64,000 nt of DNA from Olsenella sp. An293 (GTDB lineage: Bacteria; Actinomycetota; Coriobacteriia; Coriobacteriales; Atopobiaceae), in contig NZ_NFIT01000006.1 in NCBI RefSeq assembly GCF_002159495.1, positions 1-64,000 of the forward strand, read 5' to 3'. The notes beneath the pieces were generated by a model. It was given only the letters and a program-made list of their open reading frames with translations. It was not told the origin of the DNA and made no database searches. Position numbers and translations under genes: made by a program. How positions within the stretch are numbered: position 1 is the stretch's first letter; every line of letters starts with the position of its first letter. Below, one piece after another: positions 34,542 to 41,779 of the stretch.

Positions 34542-36407
34542 ATGCCAAGAAAGAACACCCCGGACGCGACCTCCGCCGACGAGGTCTTTCTCCGTCGCCT
34601 GCGTCGTCACCACGACGAGCTTCGCTGGCTCTACATGGAGCTCTACGACAACGCGGACATGTTCGGCGAGCTCGTGAGCCAGCTGCGCCGCTTCTACGAC
34701 GAGCGCCCCGACGCCCTGCGCGCCCTCGACGCCGAGCGCGAGGCGCAGGGCGCGTGGTATCGCAGCCGCGACCTGCTTGGCATGCAGATGTACGTCGACA
34801 ACTTCGCCGGCAACCTCAAAGGCGTCGAGGATCGCCTCGACTATCTCGAGCGCGTGGGCGTCAACTACCTGCACCTCATGCCGTTTCTCGACACGCCCGC
34901 GGACAGAAGCCGCTCCGACGGCGGATATGCGGTCAGCGACTTTCGCCGCGTGAAGCCCGTGCTCGGCACGATGGAGGACCTCTCCCGCCTCGCGAGGAAG
35001 TGCCACGGCCGCGGCATCAGCCTCTGCATGGACTTCGTCATGAACCACACCTCCGACGAGCACGAGTGGGCGCGCCGCGCCCGCGCCGGCGAGGGCGAGT
35101 ACATGAGCCGCTACTTCTTCGTGAGCGACCAGGGCGTCATCGACCGGTACACGCGCGACGTCCCCCAGGTCTTCCCCACCACCGCGCCCGGCCACTTCAC
35201 GTACCTCCCCGAGCTCGGCCAGAGCGTGATGACCCAGTTCTATCCCTACCAGTGGGACCTCAACTACCGCAACCCGCGCGTCTTCAACGAGATGATGTAC
35301 AACTTCCTCTACCTGGCCAACCAGGGCATGGACATCATCCGCATCGACGCCGTCCCCTACATCTGGAAGCAGCTCGGCACCAACTGCCGCAACCTCCCGC
35401 AGGTCCACACCATCGTGCGCATGATGCGCATGATCGGCGAGATCGTGTGCCCGGGCATCGTGCTGCTGGGCGAGGTCGTCATGGCGCCCGTCGAGGTGGT
35501 CCCTTACTTTGGCACCGTCGAGAAGCCCGAGTGCCACATGCTCTACAACGTGACCACGATGGCGACCACCTGGAACGCCGTGGCCTGCCAGGACACGCGC
35601 CTGCTTCGCGGCCAGCTCGAGGCCGTCTGCGGCCTGCCGCGCGAGTACACCTTCCTCAACTACCTGCGCTGCCACGACGACATCGGCTGGGGCCTCGACT
35701 ACGCGACGCTCTCGACCTGGGGCATGCAGGAGGTCCCGCACAAGGCCTACCTCAACCGCTACTTCCAGGGCCTCGAGCCCGGCAGCACGAGCCGCGGCGA
35801 GCTCTACAACGCGGACCCCGTGACGGGCGACGCGCGCTTCTGCGCGACCACGGCCTCCATGTGCGGCGTCGAGGCGGCGGGCTTCGAGGGCGACGAGGCG
35901 GCCATGGAGGTGGCCGTGCGCAAGGACGTGACGCTGCACGCCTACCTGCTCGCCCAGTCTGGGCTCCCTATTGTCTACAGCGGTGACGAGGTCGCCCAGG
36001 TCAACGACTACTCCTACAAGGACGACCCCGAGCGCGCGGAGGACTCCCGCTACATCCACCGCGGCCGCTTCGACTGGTCGCTCGTCGACCGGGCCGACGA
36101 GCCGGGCACGGTGCAGGCGCGCGTCTTCTCCGCGCTCCGCGCGCTCGAGGCCGTCCGTCGCGCGCAGGAGGTCTTCGACGCCGGCGCGGAGGTCACGATC
36201 GTCGACTACAGCGACCCGGCCGTCCTGTGGATCCGCCGCCGCGCGGGCGAGAAGACCCTCGACGCCGTCTTCAACTTCTCGGGCGAGGACCGGACGCTCT
36301 GGATGCCCACGCGGGCCATGTACGAGGACCTCGTCGCCGGCGCCGCGGCCGAGTTCCAGACCTTCGAGCTCGCCGCCTGGGACTTCCGCTGGTACCTGAG
36401 CGCCTAG
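34542..36407 (+). CDS. amylosucrase-type GH13 sucrose glucosyltransferase
   Basis: The 621-residue GH13 protein has the amylosucrase layout: an N-terminal helical domain, then the barrel with GVNYLHLMPFL, GGYAVSDFR and DFVMNHTSDEHEWA. The nucleophile is D269 in IIRIDAVPYIWKQLG, the acid/base E311 in LLGEVVMAP, and the third acid D379 in RCHDDIGWG. Amylosucrases split sucrose and build alpha-1,4-glucan, or hydrolyse sucrose. Hydrolase versus polymerase activity cannot be told from sequence alone. It is monocistronic between tRNA genes and a convergent glycosyltransferase gene. No sugar transporter is adjacent. Confidence 0.88.
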   Translation: MPRKNTPDATSADEVFLRRLRRHHDELRWLYMELYDNADMFGELVSQLRRFYDERPDALRALDAEREAQGAWYRSRDLLGMQMYVDNFAGNLKGVEDRLDYLERVGVNYLHLMPFLDTPADRSRSDGGYAVSDFRRVKPVLGTMEDLSRLARKCHGRGISLCMDFVMNHTSDEHEWARRARAGEGEYMSRYFFVSDQGVIDRYTRDVPQVFPTTAPGHFTYLPELGQSVMTQFYPYQWDLNYRNPRVFNEMMYNFLYLANQGMDIIRIDAVPYIWKQLGTNCRNLPQVHTIVRMMRMIGEIVCPGIVLLGEVVMAPVEVVPYFGTVEKPECHMLYNVTTMATTWNAVACQDTRLLRGQLEAVCGLPREYTFLNYLRCHDDIGWGLDYATLSTWGMQEVPHKAYLNRYFQGLEPGSTSRGELYNADPVTGDARFCATTASMCGVEAAGFEGDEAAMEVAVRKDVTLHAYLLAQSGLPIVYSGDEVAQVNDYSYKDDPERAEDSRYIHRGRFDWSLVDRADEPGTVQARVFSALRALEAVRRAQEVFDAGAEVTIVDYSDPAVLWIRRRAGEKTLDAVFNFSGEDRTLWMPTRAMYEDLVAGAAAEFQTFELAAWDFRWYLSA

Positions 36408-36438
36408 CCGCCGTCCGCGCGCGGTCCGCCGCCGCGCC

Positions 36439-37104
36439 TCACGCCAGGCCGTACCGCTCCATCTGGGCGAGGACCAGCTCCGCGCGGGCCCACGCGAGCG
36501 CGGGGTCCGCGGAGAGCGCGCTCGGCGCGTTGGGCAGCCCTGCCATCAGGGCGCACTCGCCCTCGGTCATCTGGGACGGCTCCTTGCCCAGGTACCCGCG
36601 GGCGGCCGGCCCGATGCCCGTGCGGCCGTCGCCGAAGTACGAGGTGTTGACGTAGAGCTCCAGGATCTCGCCCTTCTCGTACGACGCCTCGAGGTCGAGG
36701 GCGAGAAGGACCTCCGCCACCTTGCGGCTGAAGTCCTTCTCCTGCGTGAGGAAGAGGTTCTTTGCGAGCTGCTGGGTGATCGTGGAGCCGCCCTGCTCGA
36801 GCGAGAGCGTGGTGAGGTCGTGCCAGGCGGCGCGGCAGATGGCTATGACGTCGAAGCCGGGGTGCTCGTAGAAGCGGTGGTCCTCGATGGCCACGACCGC
36901 CCTCAGGTAGAAGTCGGGGAGCTCCTCGACGCGGACGTAGCCCTCCGCCGAGCGCGCCTCCTCGACCGCCTCCTCGACAGGCCGCTCGGCAAGGACGTCT
37001 CGATAGAGCGCATAGCCCCGCACGGCCACGATGGCGGCCGCGACGGCGCCGATGGCGACAAGGACGAGAAGAACGCGCCGAACGACCCTCAGAACCGCTC
37101 TCAT
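36439..37104 (-). CDS. monofunctional peptidoglycan glycosyltransferase (GT51)
   Basis: The 221-residue protein has one N-terminal membrane anchor (~10-30) and a GT51 domain. It contains VAIEDHRFYEHPGFD (catalytic E74), GGSTITQQLAKNLFLT, RKVAEVLLALDLEASYEKGEILELYVN and the YFGDGRTGIGPAARGYLGK segment. It has no transpeptidase domain, so it polymerises lipid II without cross-linking, like MtgA/MGT. GGGAGGT precedes the ATG. It is convergent with the amylosucrase gene, 31 bp apart. Confidence 0.92.
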   Translation of the reverse strand: MRAVLRVVRRVLLVLVAIGAVAAAIVAVRGYALYRDVLAERPVEEAVEEARSAEGYVRVEELPDFYLRAVVAIEDHRFYEHPGFDVIAICRAAWHDLTTLSLEQGGSTITQQLAKNLFLTQEKDFSRKVAEVLLALDLEASYEKGEILELYVNTSYFGDGRTGIGPAARGYLGKEPSQMTEGECALMAGLPNAPSALSADPALAWARAELVLAQMERYGLA

Positions 37105-37227
37105 GGCCTCGCACCTCCCTTTGCTTGTTCCATTGTACGGTGCCGAAGGCGCGGCCGACAGGGCTCGCCCTTATCGGCAGGTGACGATTTCGCAAGGCGC
37201 CGCGCACGCGGCGACGTCGTGACGCGC

Positions 37228-37261
37228 AAAAAAGCTCAGAGACCCGAATGGCCTCTGAGCT
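37228..37261 (-). terminator. intrinsic terminator after tRNA(CAT)
   Basis: Read on the minus strand, AGCTCAGAG and CTCTGAGCT form a 9-bp stem followed by TTTTTT. It lies 7 bp from the tRNA 3' end. Confidence 0.92.
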
Positions 37262-37268
37262 GGTCTTT

Positions 37269-37344
37269 TGGTGGGCCCAGCAGGATTCGAACCTGCAACC
37301 CAGGGATTATGAGTCCCCTGCGCTAACCGTTGCGCCATGAGCCC
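37269..37344 (-). tRNA. tRNA with anticodon CAT (elongator Met, or Ile2)
   Basis: Acceptor GGGCTCA/TGGGCCC, anticodon loop CTCATAA (CAT), T-arm GGTTCGAATCC and encoded CCA are all present. CAT anticodons are used by elongator Met and lysidine-modified Ile2. The acceptor does not settle which, so both are possible. Initiator Met is excluded by the paired 1:72. Confidence 0.9.
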
Positions 37345-37352
37345 GTGATATG

Positions 37353-37379
37353 AAAAAGGCGGCGACCGAAGCCGCCGCC
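37353..37379 (-). terminator. intrinsic terminator after tRNA-Ala
   Basis: On the minus strand GGCGGCGGC-TTCG-GTCGCCGCC (one G:U pair, UUCG loop) is followed by TTTTT. The tRNA-Ala and tRNA(CAT) genes therefore have separate terminators. Confidence 0.92.
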
Positions 37380-37389
37380 AGCAATTTCA

Positions 37390-37465
37390 TGGTGGAGATA
37401 AGGGGGTTCGAACCCCTGACCTCGTGACTGCCAGTCACGCGCTCTCCCAACTGAGCTATATCCCC
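37390..37465 (-). tRNA. tRNA-Ala (anticodon GGC), second copy
   Basis: All 76 nt are identical to the gene at 34027-34102 but on the opposite strand. G3:U70, anticodon GGC and encoded CCA are present. Confidence 0.96.
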
Positions 37466-37484
37466 GTGCGTTGGTGCGAAGAGA

Positions 37485-37512
37485 ATATTACCAGAGTGAG
37501 CGATGCGGTCAA
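37485..37512 (-). promoter_or_regulatory. sigma-70-type promoter of tRNA-Ala
   Basis: On the minus strand TTGACC (37512-37507) and TAATAT (37490-37485) are separated by 16 bp. They end 20 bp before the mature tRNA 5' end. Confidence 0.8.
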
Positions 37513-37560
37513 CCCCCAATTTTGATTTTGTCGCGGCGTCGCCGGGCGCCCGCGCCTCCC

Positions 37561-38586
37561 CTACCCCCAGAGCATCTCGCGCGAGATCCGTGCCACGGAG
37601 GACGCGCCGCACATCTCCATGGCGTCGGCGAGCTCGGAGCGCAGCTCGCGGAGGTAGGCGCGCACGCCGTCCTCTCCCCCGCCAAAGGTGGCCACCACGA
37701 AGGGGCGGCAGACGAGGCAGCCGCGGGCGCCCAGCGCGAGCGCGCGGAAGACGTCGAGGCCGCTGCGGATTCCGCCGTCCACGAGCACCTCGACCCCCTC
37801 GCCCGCGGCGTCGACGATGCCCGCAAGGACCTCGGCCGTGGCGGGCGTGCCGTCCAGGACGCGGCCGCCGTGGTTGGAGACCACGATCGCGTCCACGCCG
37901 GCATCCGCCGCCCGGAGCGCGGCACGCTCAGTCATGACGCCCTTGAGCACGAAGCGCGCGCCCGCGTCGTGGCAGCGCGCGGCGACCCGCGCGATCTGGT
38001 CGGCCGACTTGGCGCCCGCTGGCGGCTGCTGGCCGCGCAGGAAGGGCAGGCCCGCGGCGTCGATGTCCATGGCGACGGCGGCGGGGCGCGCCGAGAGCGC
38101 CTCGTCGAGCTTGCGCGAGAGCGTGGCGTCGTCCCAGGGCTTGACCGTGGGGACGCCGGCGCCGCCAAGCGAGCCCACCAAGCCGCACGCCTCGGTCATG
38201 ATGGAGGCGTCGAGGCCGTCGCCGGTCCAGGCGAGCGTGCCCTCGGCGGCCGCCGCCTCGAGCACGCAGCGGTTGTAGCCCACGGTGTCGTACCTCTCGC
38301 CATAGTGGCGCTGGACGTCGCCCACGGGGCCGACCATCACCGGCAGCGAGAGCTCGCGCCCGAGCACCGTGGCGCGCGTATCCGCGGAGAAGGTCTCGTG
38401 CAGCGTGTCCATGTTCACGCGCAGGGCCTGCCAGGCCTCCCAGTTGCGGTGCGCCACGCGCCCGACGCCCTTGTCGCCAGGTCCTGGCATGACGCCGGCG
38501 CACGCGCGCCCGTCGCAGACGGGGCACGCGCGGCAGTGGGGCCCGATGTTGCCGCGCGCGGCGGCCGCGAGCTCTGAGTAGGTCAT
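37561..38586 (-). CDS. FMN-dependent alpha-hydroxy-acid oxidase/dehydrogenase family protein
   Basis: The 341-residue protein is of the lactate/glycolate oxidase TIM-barrel family. Near the C-terminal half are FVLKGVMT (FMN-contacting lysine), VVSNHGGRVLDGTPAT (catalytic His and Arg) and VDGGIRSGLDVFRALALGA (phosphate loop). The N-terminus has a cysteine-rich stretch (CRACPVCDGRACAGVMPGPG) that classical members lack, a possible metal or Fe-S site seen in anaerobe homologues. The substrate is unknown. AAAGGA precedes the ATG, and it stands alone after proS. Confidence 0.85.
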   Translation of the reverse strand: MTYSELAAAARGNIGPHCRACPVCDGRACAGVMPGPGDKGVGRVAHRNWEAWQALRVNMDTLHETFSADTRATVLGRELSLPVMVGPVGDVQRHYGERYDTVGYNRCVLEAAAAEGTLAWTGDGLDASIMTEACGLVGSLGGAGVPTVKPWDDATLSRKLDEALSARPAAVAMDIDAAGLPFLRGQQPPAGAKSADQIARVAARCHDAGARFVLKGVMTERAALRAADAGVDAIVVSNHGGRVLDGTPATAEVLAGIVDAAGEGVEVLVDGGIRSGLDVFRALALGARGCLVCRPFVVATFGGGEDGVRAYLRELRSELADAMEMCGASSVARISREMLWG

Positions 38587-38608
38587 GGGACGTCCTTTCG
38601 ATACAAGA

Positions 38609-38635
38609 GTGCCCCGGCGAGAGGGGCCGGGGCAC
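38609..38635 (-). terminator. stem-loop terminator after proS
   Basis: GTGCCCCGGC (38609-38618) and GCCGGGGCAC (38626-38635) form a perfect 10-bp stem with a 7-nt loop. The minus-strand tail TCTTGTAT is only moderately T-rich. It lies 13 bp downstream of the proS stop and also in the leader of the next gene. Confidence 0.7.
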
Positions 38636-38648
38636 GCGGGGTCACGGC

Positions 38649-40364
38649 TTAGGCGCGGGCGGGGACGACGCGCTCGGAGATCCAGGAGACGAGCTCGTCC
38701 ATCGGCACGTCGAGGCGCTCGCCGGTCTCGCGGACCTTGACCTCGGCCATGCCAGCGGCGACGCCTCGCTTGCCCAGGATCACCTGGTACGGGATGCCGA
38801 TGAGGTCGGCGTCGGCGAACTTGACGCCCGGGCGCTCCTTGCGGTCGTCGAGAAGCACCTCGATCTCGGCGGCGGAGAGCTCCTCCACGACCTTCTCGGC
38901 CACCGGGGCCACCACGTCGTCGCCCACGGCCAGCGGCACGACCTCGACCTCGTAGGGCGCCACGCAGACGGGCCAGCAGATGCCGTGCTCGTCGTTGTGC
39001 TGCTCCACGACGGCGGCCAGCGTGCGGGAGACGCCGATGCCGTAGCAGCCCATGAGGAAGGGACGCTCGACGCCGTCCTCGTCGGCGAAGGTGGCTCCCA
39101 TGGACTCGGAGTACTTGGTGCCGAGCTGGAAGACCTGCGAGATCTCGATGCCGCGGGCGCTCTTGAGGGCCGCGCCGCAGTGCGGGCAGGGGTCGCCGGC
39201 CTTCACGCTCACGAGGTCGGCCCACTCGTCGACCTCAAAGTCGCGGCCCGGACGGGCGCCCGTGAAGTGGTAGTCGACCTCGTTGGCGCCGCAGGTCCAC
39301 GACACGCTCTCGCGCAGCGACTCGTCGCAGACCAGGCGCACGCCCACAGGCAGGCCCACGGGCCCGATGAAGCCCTTGTGCAGGCCGGCGAGCTCGAGCT
39401 CCTCGTCGCTCATGAGGTGGTAGGCGCCAAAGAGCTTGCCCGCCTTGATCTCGTTGAGCTCGTGGTCGCCGGGGACGATGGCGACGACGCTCGTGCCGTC
39501 CTCGGCCACGAGCGCGAGCGACTTGCGCGTGCCGTTCTCGGGGAAGCCGAAGAACGCGGCCACGTCCTCGATGCTGCCGAGGCCCGGGGTGTGGACCTTC
39601 TCGAGCGTGCCGTCGCCGGGACCCTCGGTCACGGGGACCTTGGTCGCGGCGGCCTCGACGTCGGCCGCGAAGCCGCAGTCGCAGTAGACGAGCTCGGCCT
39701 CGCCGGAGTCGGCGAGCGCCATGAACTCGACGGAGGTGTCGCCGCCGATCTGGCCGGAGTCGGCCACGACGGGCAGCGCGTAGATGCCGCAGCGCTCGGC
39801 GATGCGGGCGTAGGCGGCCTTCTCCTGCTCGTAGCACTCCTGCAGCGACTCCTGCGTCGCGGAGAAGCTGTAGGCGTCCTTCATGATGAACTCACGGCCG
39901 CGCATGAGGCCAAAGCGCGGGCGCATCTCGTCACGGAACTTGTCCTGGATCTGGTAGAGCGTGCAGGGCAGCTGCTTGTAGGAGCGCAGCTCGTTCTTCA
40001 CGAGGTCGGTGAAGGTCTCCTCGTGCGTGGGGCCGAGGGCGAACTCGCGGCCGTGGCGGTCGGCGATGCGCATGAGCTCGGGGCCGTAGGCGTCCCAGCG
40101 CCCGGACTCGTGCCAGAGCTCGGCGGGCGTGAGGATGGGCACCATCATCTCCTGGGCGCCGATGCCCTCCATCTCGTCGCGGATGACTGCCTCGATCTTG
40201 CGGATCGAGCGCCAGGCGAGCGGCAGGTAGCTGTAGAGGCCGGCGGCCGTCTTGCGGATCATGCCGGCGCGCAGCAGCAGGCGATGGCTCGCGAGCTCGG
40301 CCTCGGCGGGGTCCTCCTTGAGCGTGGGGGCGTAGAGCTGGGACATCTTCTGATAACGCTTCAC
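38649..40364 (-). CDS. proS: prolyl-tRNA synthetase, bacterial type
   Basis: The class II enzyme charges tRNA-Pro. Seen are SQLYAPTLKEDPAEAELASHRLLLRAGMI, motif 2 region KFRDEMRPRFGLMRGREFIMKDAYSF, LGPTHEETFTDLVKNELRSYKQLP, and motif 3 GCYGIGVSRTLAAVVEQ. The ~180-residue editing insertion (INS) sits between motifs 2 and 3, as in bacterial-type ProRS. The GTG at 40364 (VKRYQKMSQL, 571 residues) is chosen for its AAGGGA site; the ATG at 40346 is an alternative. Confidence 0.95.
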   Translation of the reverse strand: MKRYQKMSQLYAPTLKEDPAEAELASHRLLLRAGMIRKTAAGLYSYLPLAWRSIRKIEAVIRDEMEGIGAQEMMVPILTPAELWHESGRWDAYGPELMRIADRHGREFALGPTHEETFTDLVKNELRSYKQLPCTLYQIQDKFRDEMRPRFGLMRGREFIMKDAYSFSATQESLQECYEQEKAAYARIAERCGIYALPVVADSGQIGGDTSVEFMALADSGEAELVYCDCGFAADVEAAATKVPVTEGPGDGTLEKVHTPGLGSIEDVAAFFGFPENGTRKSLALVAEDGTSVVAIVPGDHELNEIKAGKLFGAYHLMSDEELELAGLHKGFIGPVGLPVGVRLVCDESLRESVSWTCGANEVDYHFTGARPGRDFEVDEWADLVSVKAGDPCPHCGAALKSARGIEISQVFQLGTKYSESMGATFADEDGVERPFLMGCYGIGVSRTLAAVVEQHNDEHGICWPVCVAPYEVEVVPLAVGDDVVAPVAEKVVEELSAAEIEVLLDDRKERPGVKFADADLIGIPYQVILGKRGVAAGMAEVKVRETGERLDVPMDELVSWISERVVPARA

Positions 40365-40449
40365 GTGCGTATCCCTTCTGTTCAACGTGCAACGCCCATG
40401 ATTCTACGACATACGGCCGAGAAGAACGGTCGAGGCCGCAACTCAACCT

Positions 40450-40540
40450 CCGCCTGCCCGGCGGGGCCAACCCCCGGCGCTCGGACAGTCCTCGCTCGCT
40501 GCGGAACTCGCGGCGGGGGTTGGCCCCGCCGGGCAGGCGG
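40450..40540. repeat. core-in-palindrome element, copy 2
   Basis: Arms at 40450-40475 and 40515-40540 are a 26-bp perfect inverted repeat. The core GGCGCTCGGACAG ... GGAACTCGCGG lies between, with a short inner segment TCCTCGCTCGCTGC instead of the inner stem of copies 1 and 4. The arm sequence is unrelated to the arms of the other copies. Confidence 0.88.
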
Positions 40541-40581
40541 CCAAGACGTCACGCCATCGATAGTTGCGCTCGGTTGACGTA

Positions 40582-40681
40582 GGCCCAGCGGCGACCGCAT
40601 ATGTCCCGCCGCGAGTTCTTGCCGAGCGTCCTTCTCGGCAAGCTGTCTGAGCGCCGGGGCATATGCGGCCACCGCTGGGCC
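40582..40681. repeat. core-in-palindrome element, copy 4 (inverted orientation)
   Basis: Arms at 40582-40603 and 40660-40681 pair over 22 bp with two mismatches (GGCCCAGCGG/CCGCTGGGCC, then CCGCATATG/CATATGCGG). On the minus strand the core reads GGCGCTCAGACAG ... AACTCGCGG, with inner stem CTTGCCGA/TCGGCAAG and loop GAAGGACGC. It begins 8 bp after the ispG stop. Confidence 0.86.
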
Positions 40682-40688
40682 GGGCGTT

Positions 40689-41771
40689 CTAGGTGAAGCG
40701 CCGCTCGATCTCGGCGAAGAGCTCGTCGACGGCGTCCGCCTCATCGACGGTGCGGATCTTCTCGCCCGCGGCGAACAGCACCGCCTTCCCGCGGCCGCCC
40801 GCGAGGCCGATGTCGGCGCCCTTGGCCTCGCCGGGGCCGTTCACCACGCAGCCCATGACGGCCACGGTGATGGGCGCGCGCACGCCGGCCAGGCGCCGCT
40901 CGACCTCGGCGGCGACGCCCATGAGGTCCCACTGGCAGCGGCCGCAGGTGGGGCAGCTCACGAGCTCGGGGCGCAGGCGGCGCAGCCCCACGGCGGAGAG
41001 CAGGTCCCAGGCCACGTGGACCTCCTCGACCGGGTCGGCCGTGAGCGAGAGGCGCATGGTGTCGCCGATGCCCTCCATGAGCAGGGCTCCGACGGCGGCG
41101 GCGTTCTTGACGGTGCCCTGGCGGGCGGTGCCGGCCTCGGTGACGCCGATGTGGAGCGGGACGTCGGGCAACTCGCGGGAGAGGGCGCGGTTGACCTCGA
41201 CGGTCGTGGGGACGCCGTGGGCCTTGGCGGAGAGCACGATGTCGCGGAAGCCGCGCTCGCGGAAGTGCGCGACGAACGAGGAGGCGGAGCCCACGAGCTT
41301 CTCGACCTGCGTGAGGTCGGGCCGCTCGGCGTAGGCGGGGTCGAGCGAGCCGGCGTTGACGCCGATGCGGATGGGGATGCCCGCCTGCCCCGCCTCGTCG
41401 ATGACCGCGTCGACGCGGTCCCAGCTGCCGATGTTGCCGGGGTTGACGCGCAGCGCCGCGGCCCCGCGCCGGCAGGCCTCGATGGCGAGGAGATGGTCGA
41501 AGTGGATGTCGGCGACCACGGGCAGCGGGGAGTCGGCGCAGATGCGCTCGAAGCCGTCGAGCGCGCCGGCGTCGGGGACGGCCACGCGCACGATCTCGCA
41601 GCCCGCCTCCGCGAGCCGGCCGATCTGCTCGAGCGTGGCCTGGGCGTCGGAGGTGGGCGTCGTGCACATGGACTGGACCGAGACGGGGGCGCCCCCGCCC
41701 ACGGGGACCTCCCCCACCATGACCCGGCGCGTCAGCTCGCGCGGCGCGGGGCGCGCATTGTTCTCGCTCAT
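40689..41771 (-). CDS. ispG: 4-hydroxy-3-methylbut-2-en-1-yl diphosphate synthase
   Basis: The 360-residue [4Fe-4S] enzyme converts MEcPP to HMBPP in the MEP pathway. It has PVSVQSMCTTPTSD, VADIHFD, ALRVNPGNIG and the cluster cysteines in SCPTCGRCQWDL and VAVMGCVVNGPGEAKGADIG. It is the last gene of the pyrH-frr-uppS-cdsA-dxr-rseP-ispG operon. The ATG at 41771 is 8 bp after rseP. Confidence 0.96.
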   Translation of the reverse strand: MSENNARPAPRELTRRVMVGEVPVGGGAPVSVQSMCTTPTSDAQATLEQIGRLAEAGCEIVRVAVPDAGALDGFERICADSPLPVVADIHFDHLLAIEACRRGAAALRVNPGNIGSWDRVDAVIDEAGQAGIPIRIGVNAGSLDPAYAERPDLTQVEKLVGSASSFVAHFRERGFRDIVLSAKAHGVPTTVEVNRALSRELPDVPLHIGVTEAGTARQGTVKNAAAVGALLMEGIGDTMRLSLTADPVEEVHVAWDLLSAVGLRRLRPELVSCPTCGRCQWDLMGVAAEVERRLAGVRAPITVAVMGCVVNGPGEAKGADIGLAGGRGKAVLFAAGEKIRTVDEADAVDELFAEIERRFT

Positions 41772-41779
41772 GGAATCAC

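Larger units (their letters stand above)
40365..40688. other. 324-bp gap holding two copies of the core-in-palindrome element
   Basis: No gene is seen. Copies 2 and 4 of the palindromic element lie here in opposite orientation (see 40450-40540 and 40582-40681). A CGAGAAG word lies near 40420. The remainder is the upstream region of proS with no clear promoter. Confidence 0.7.
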
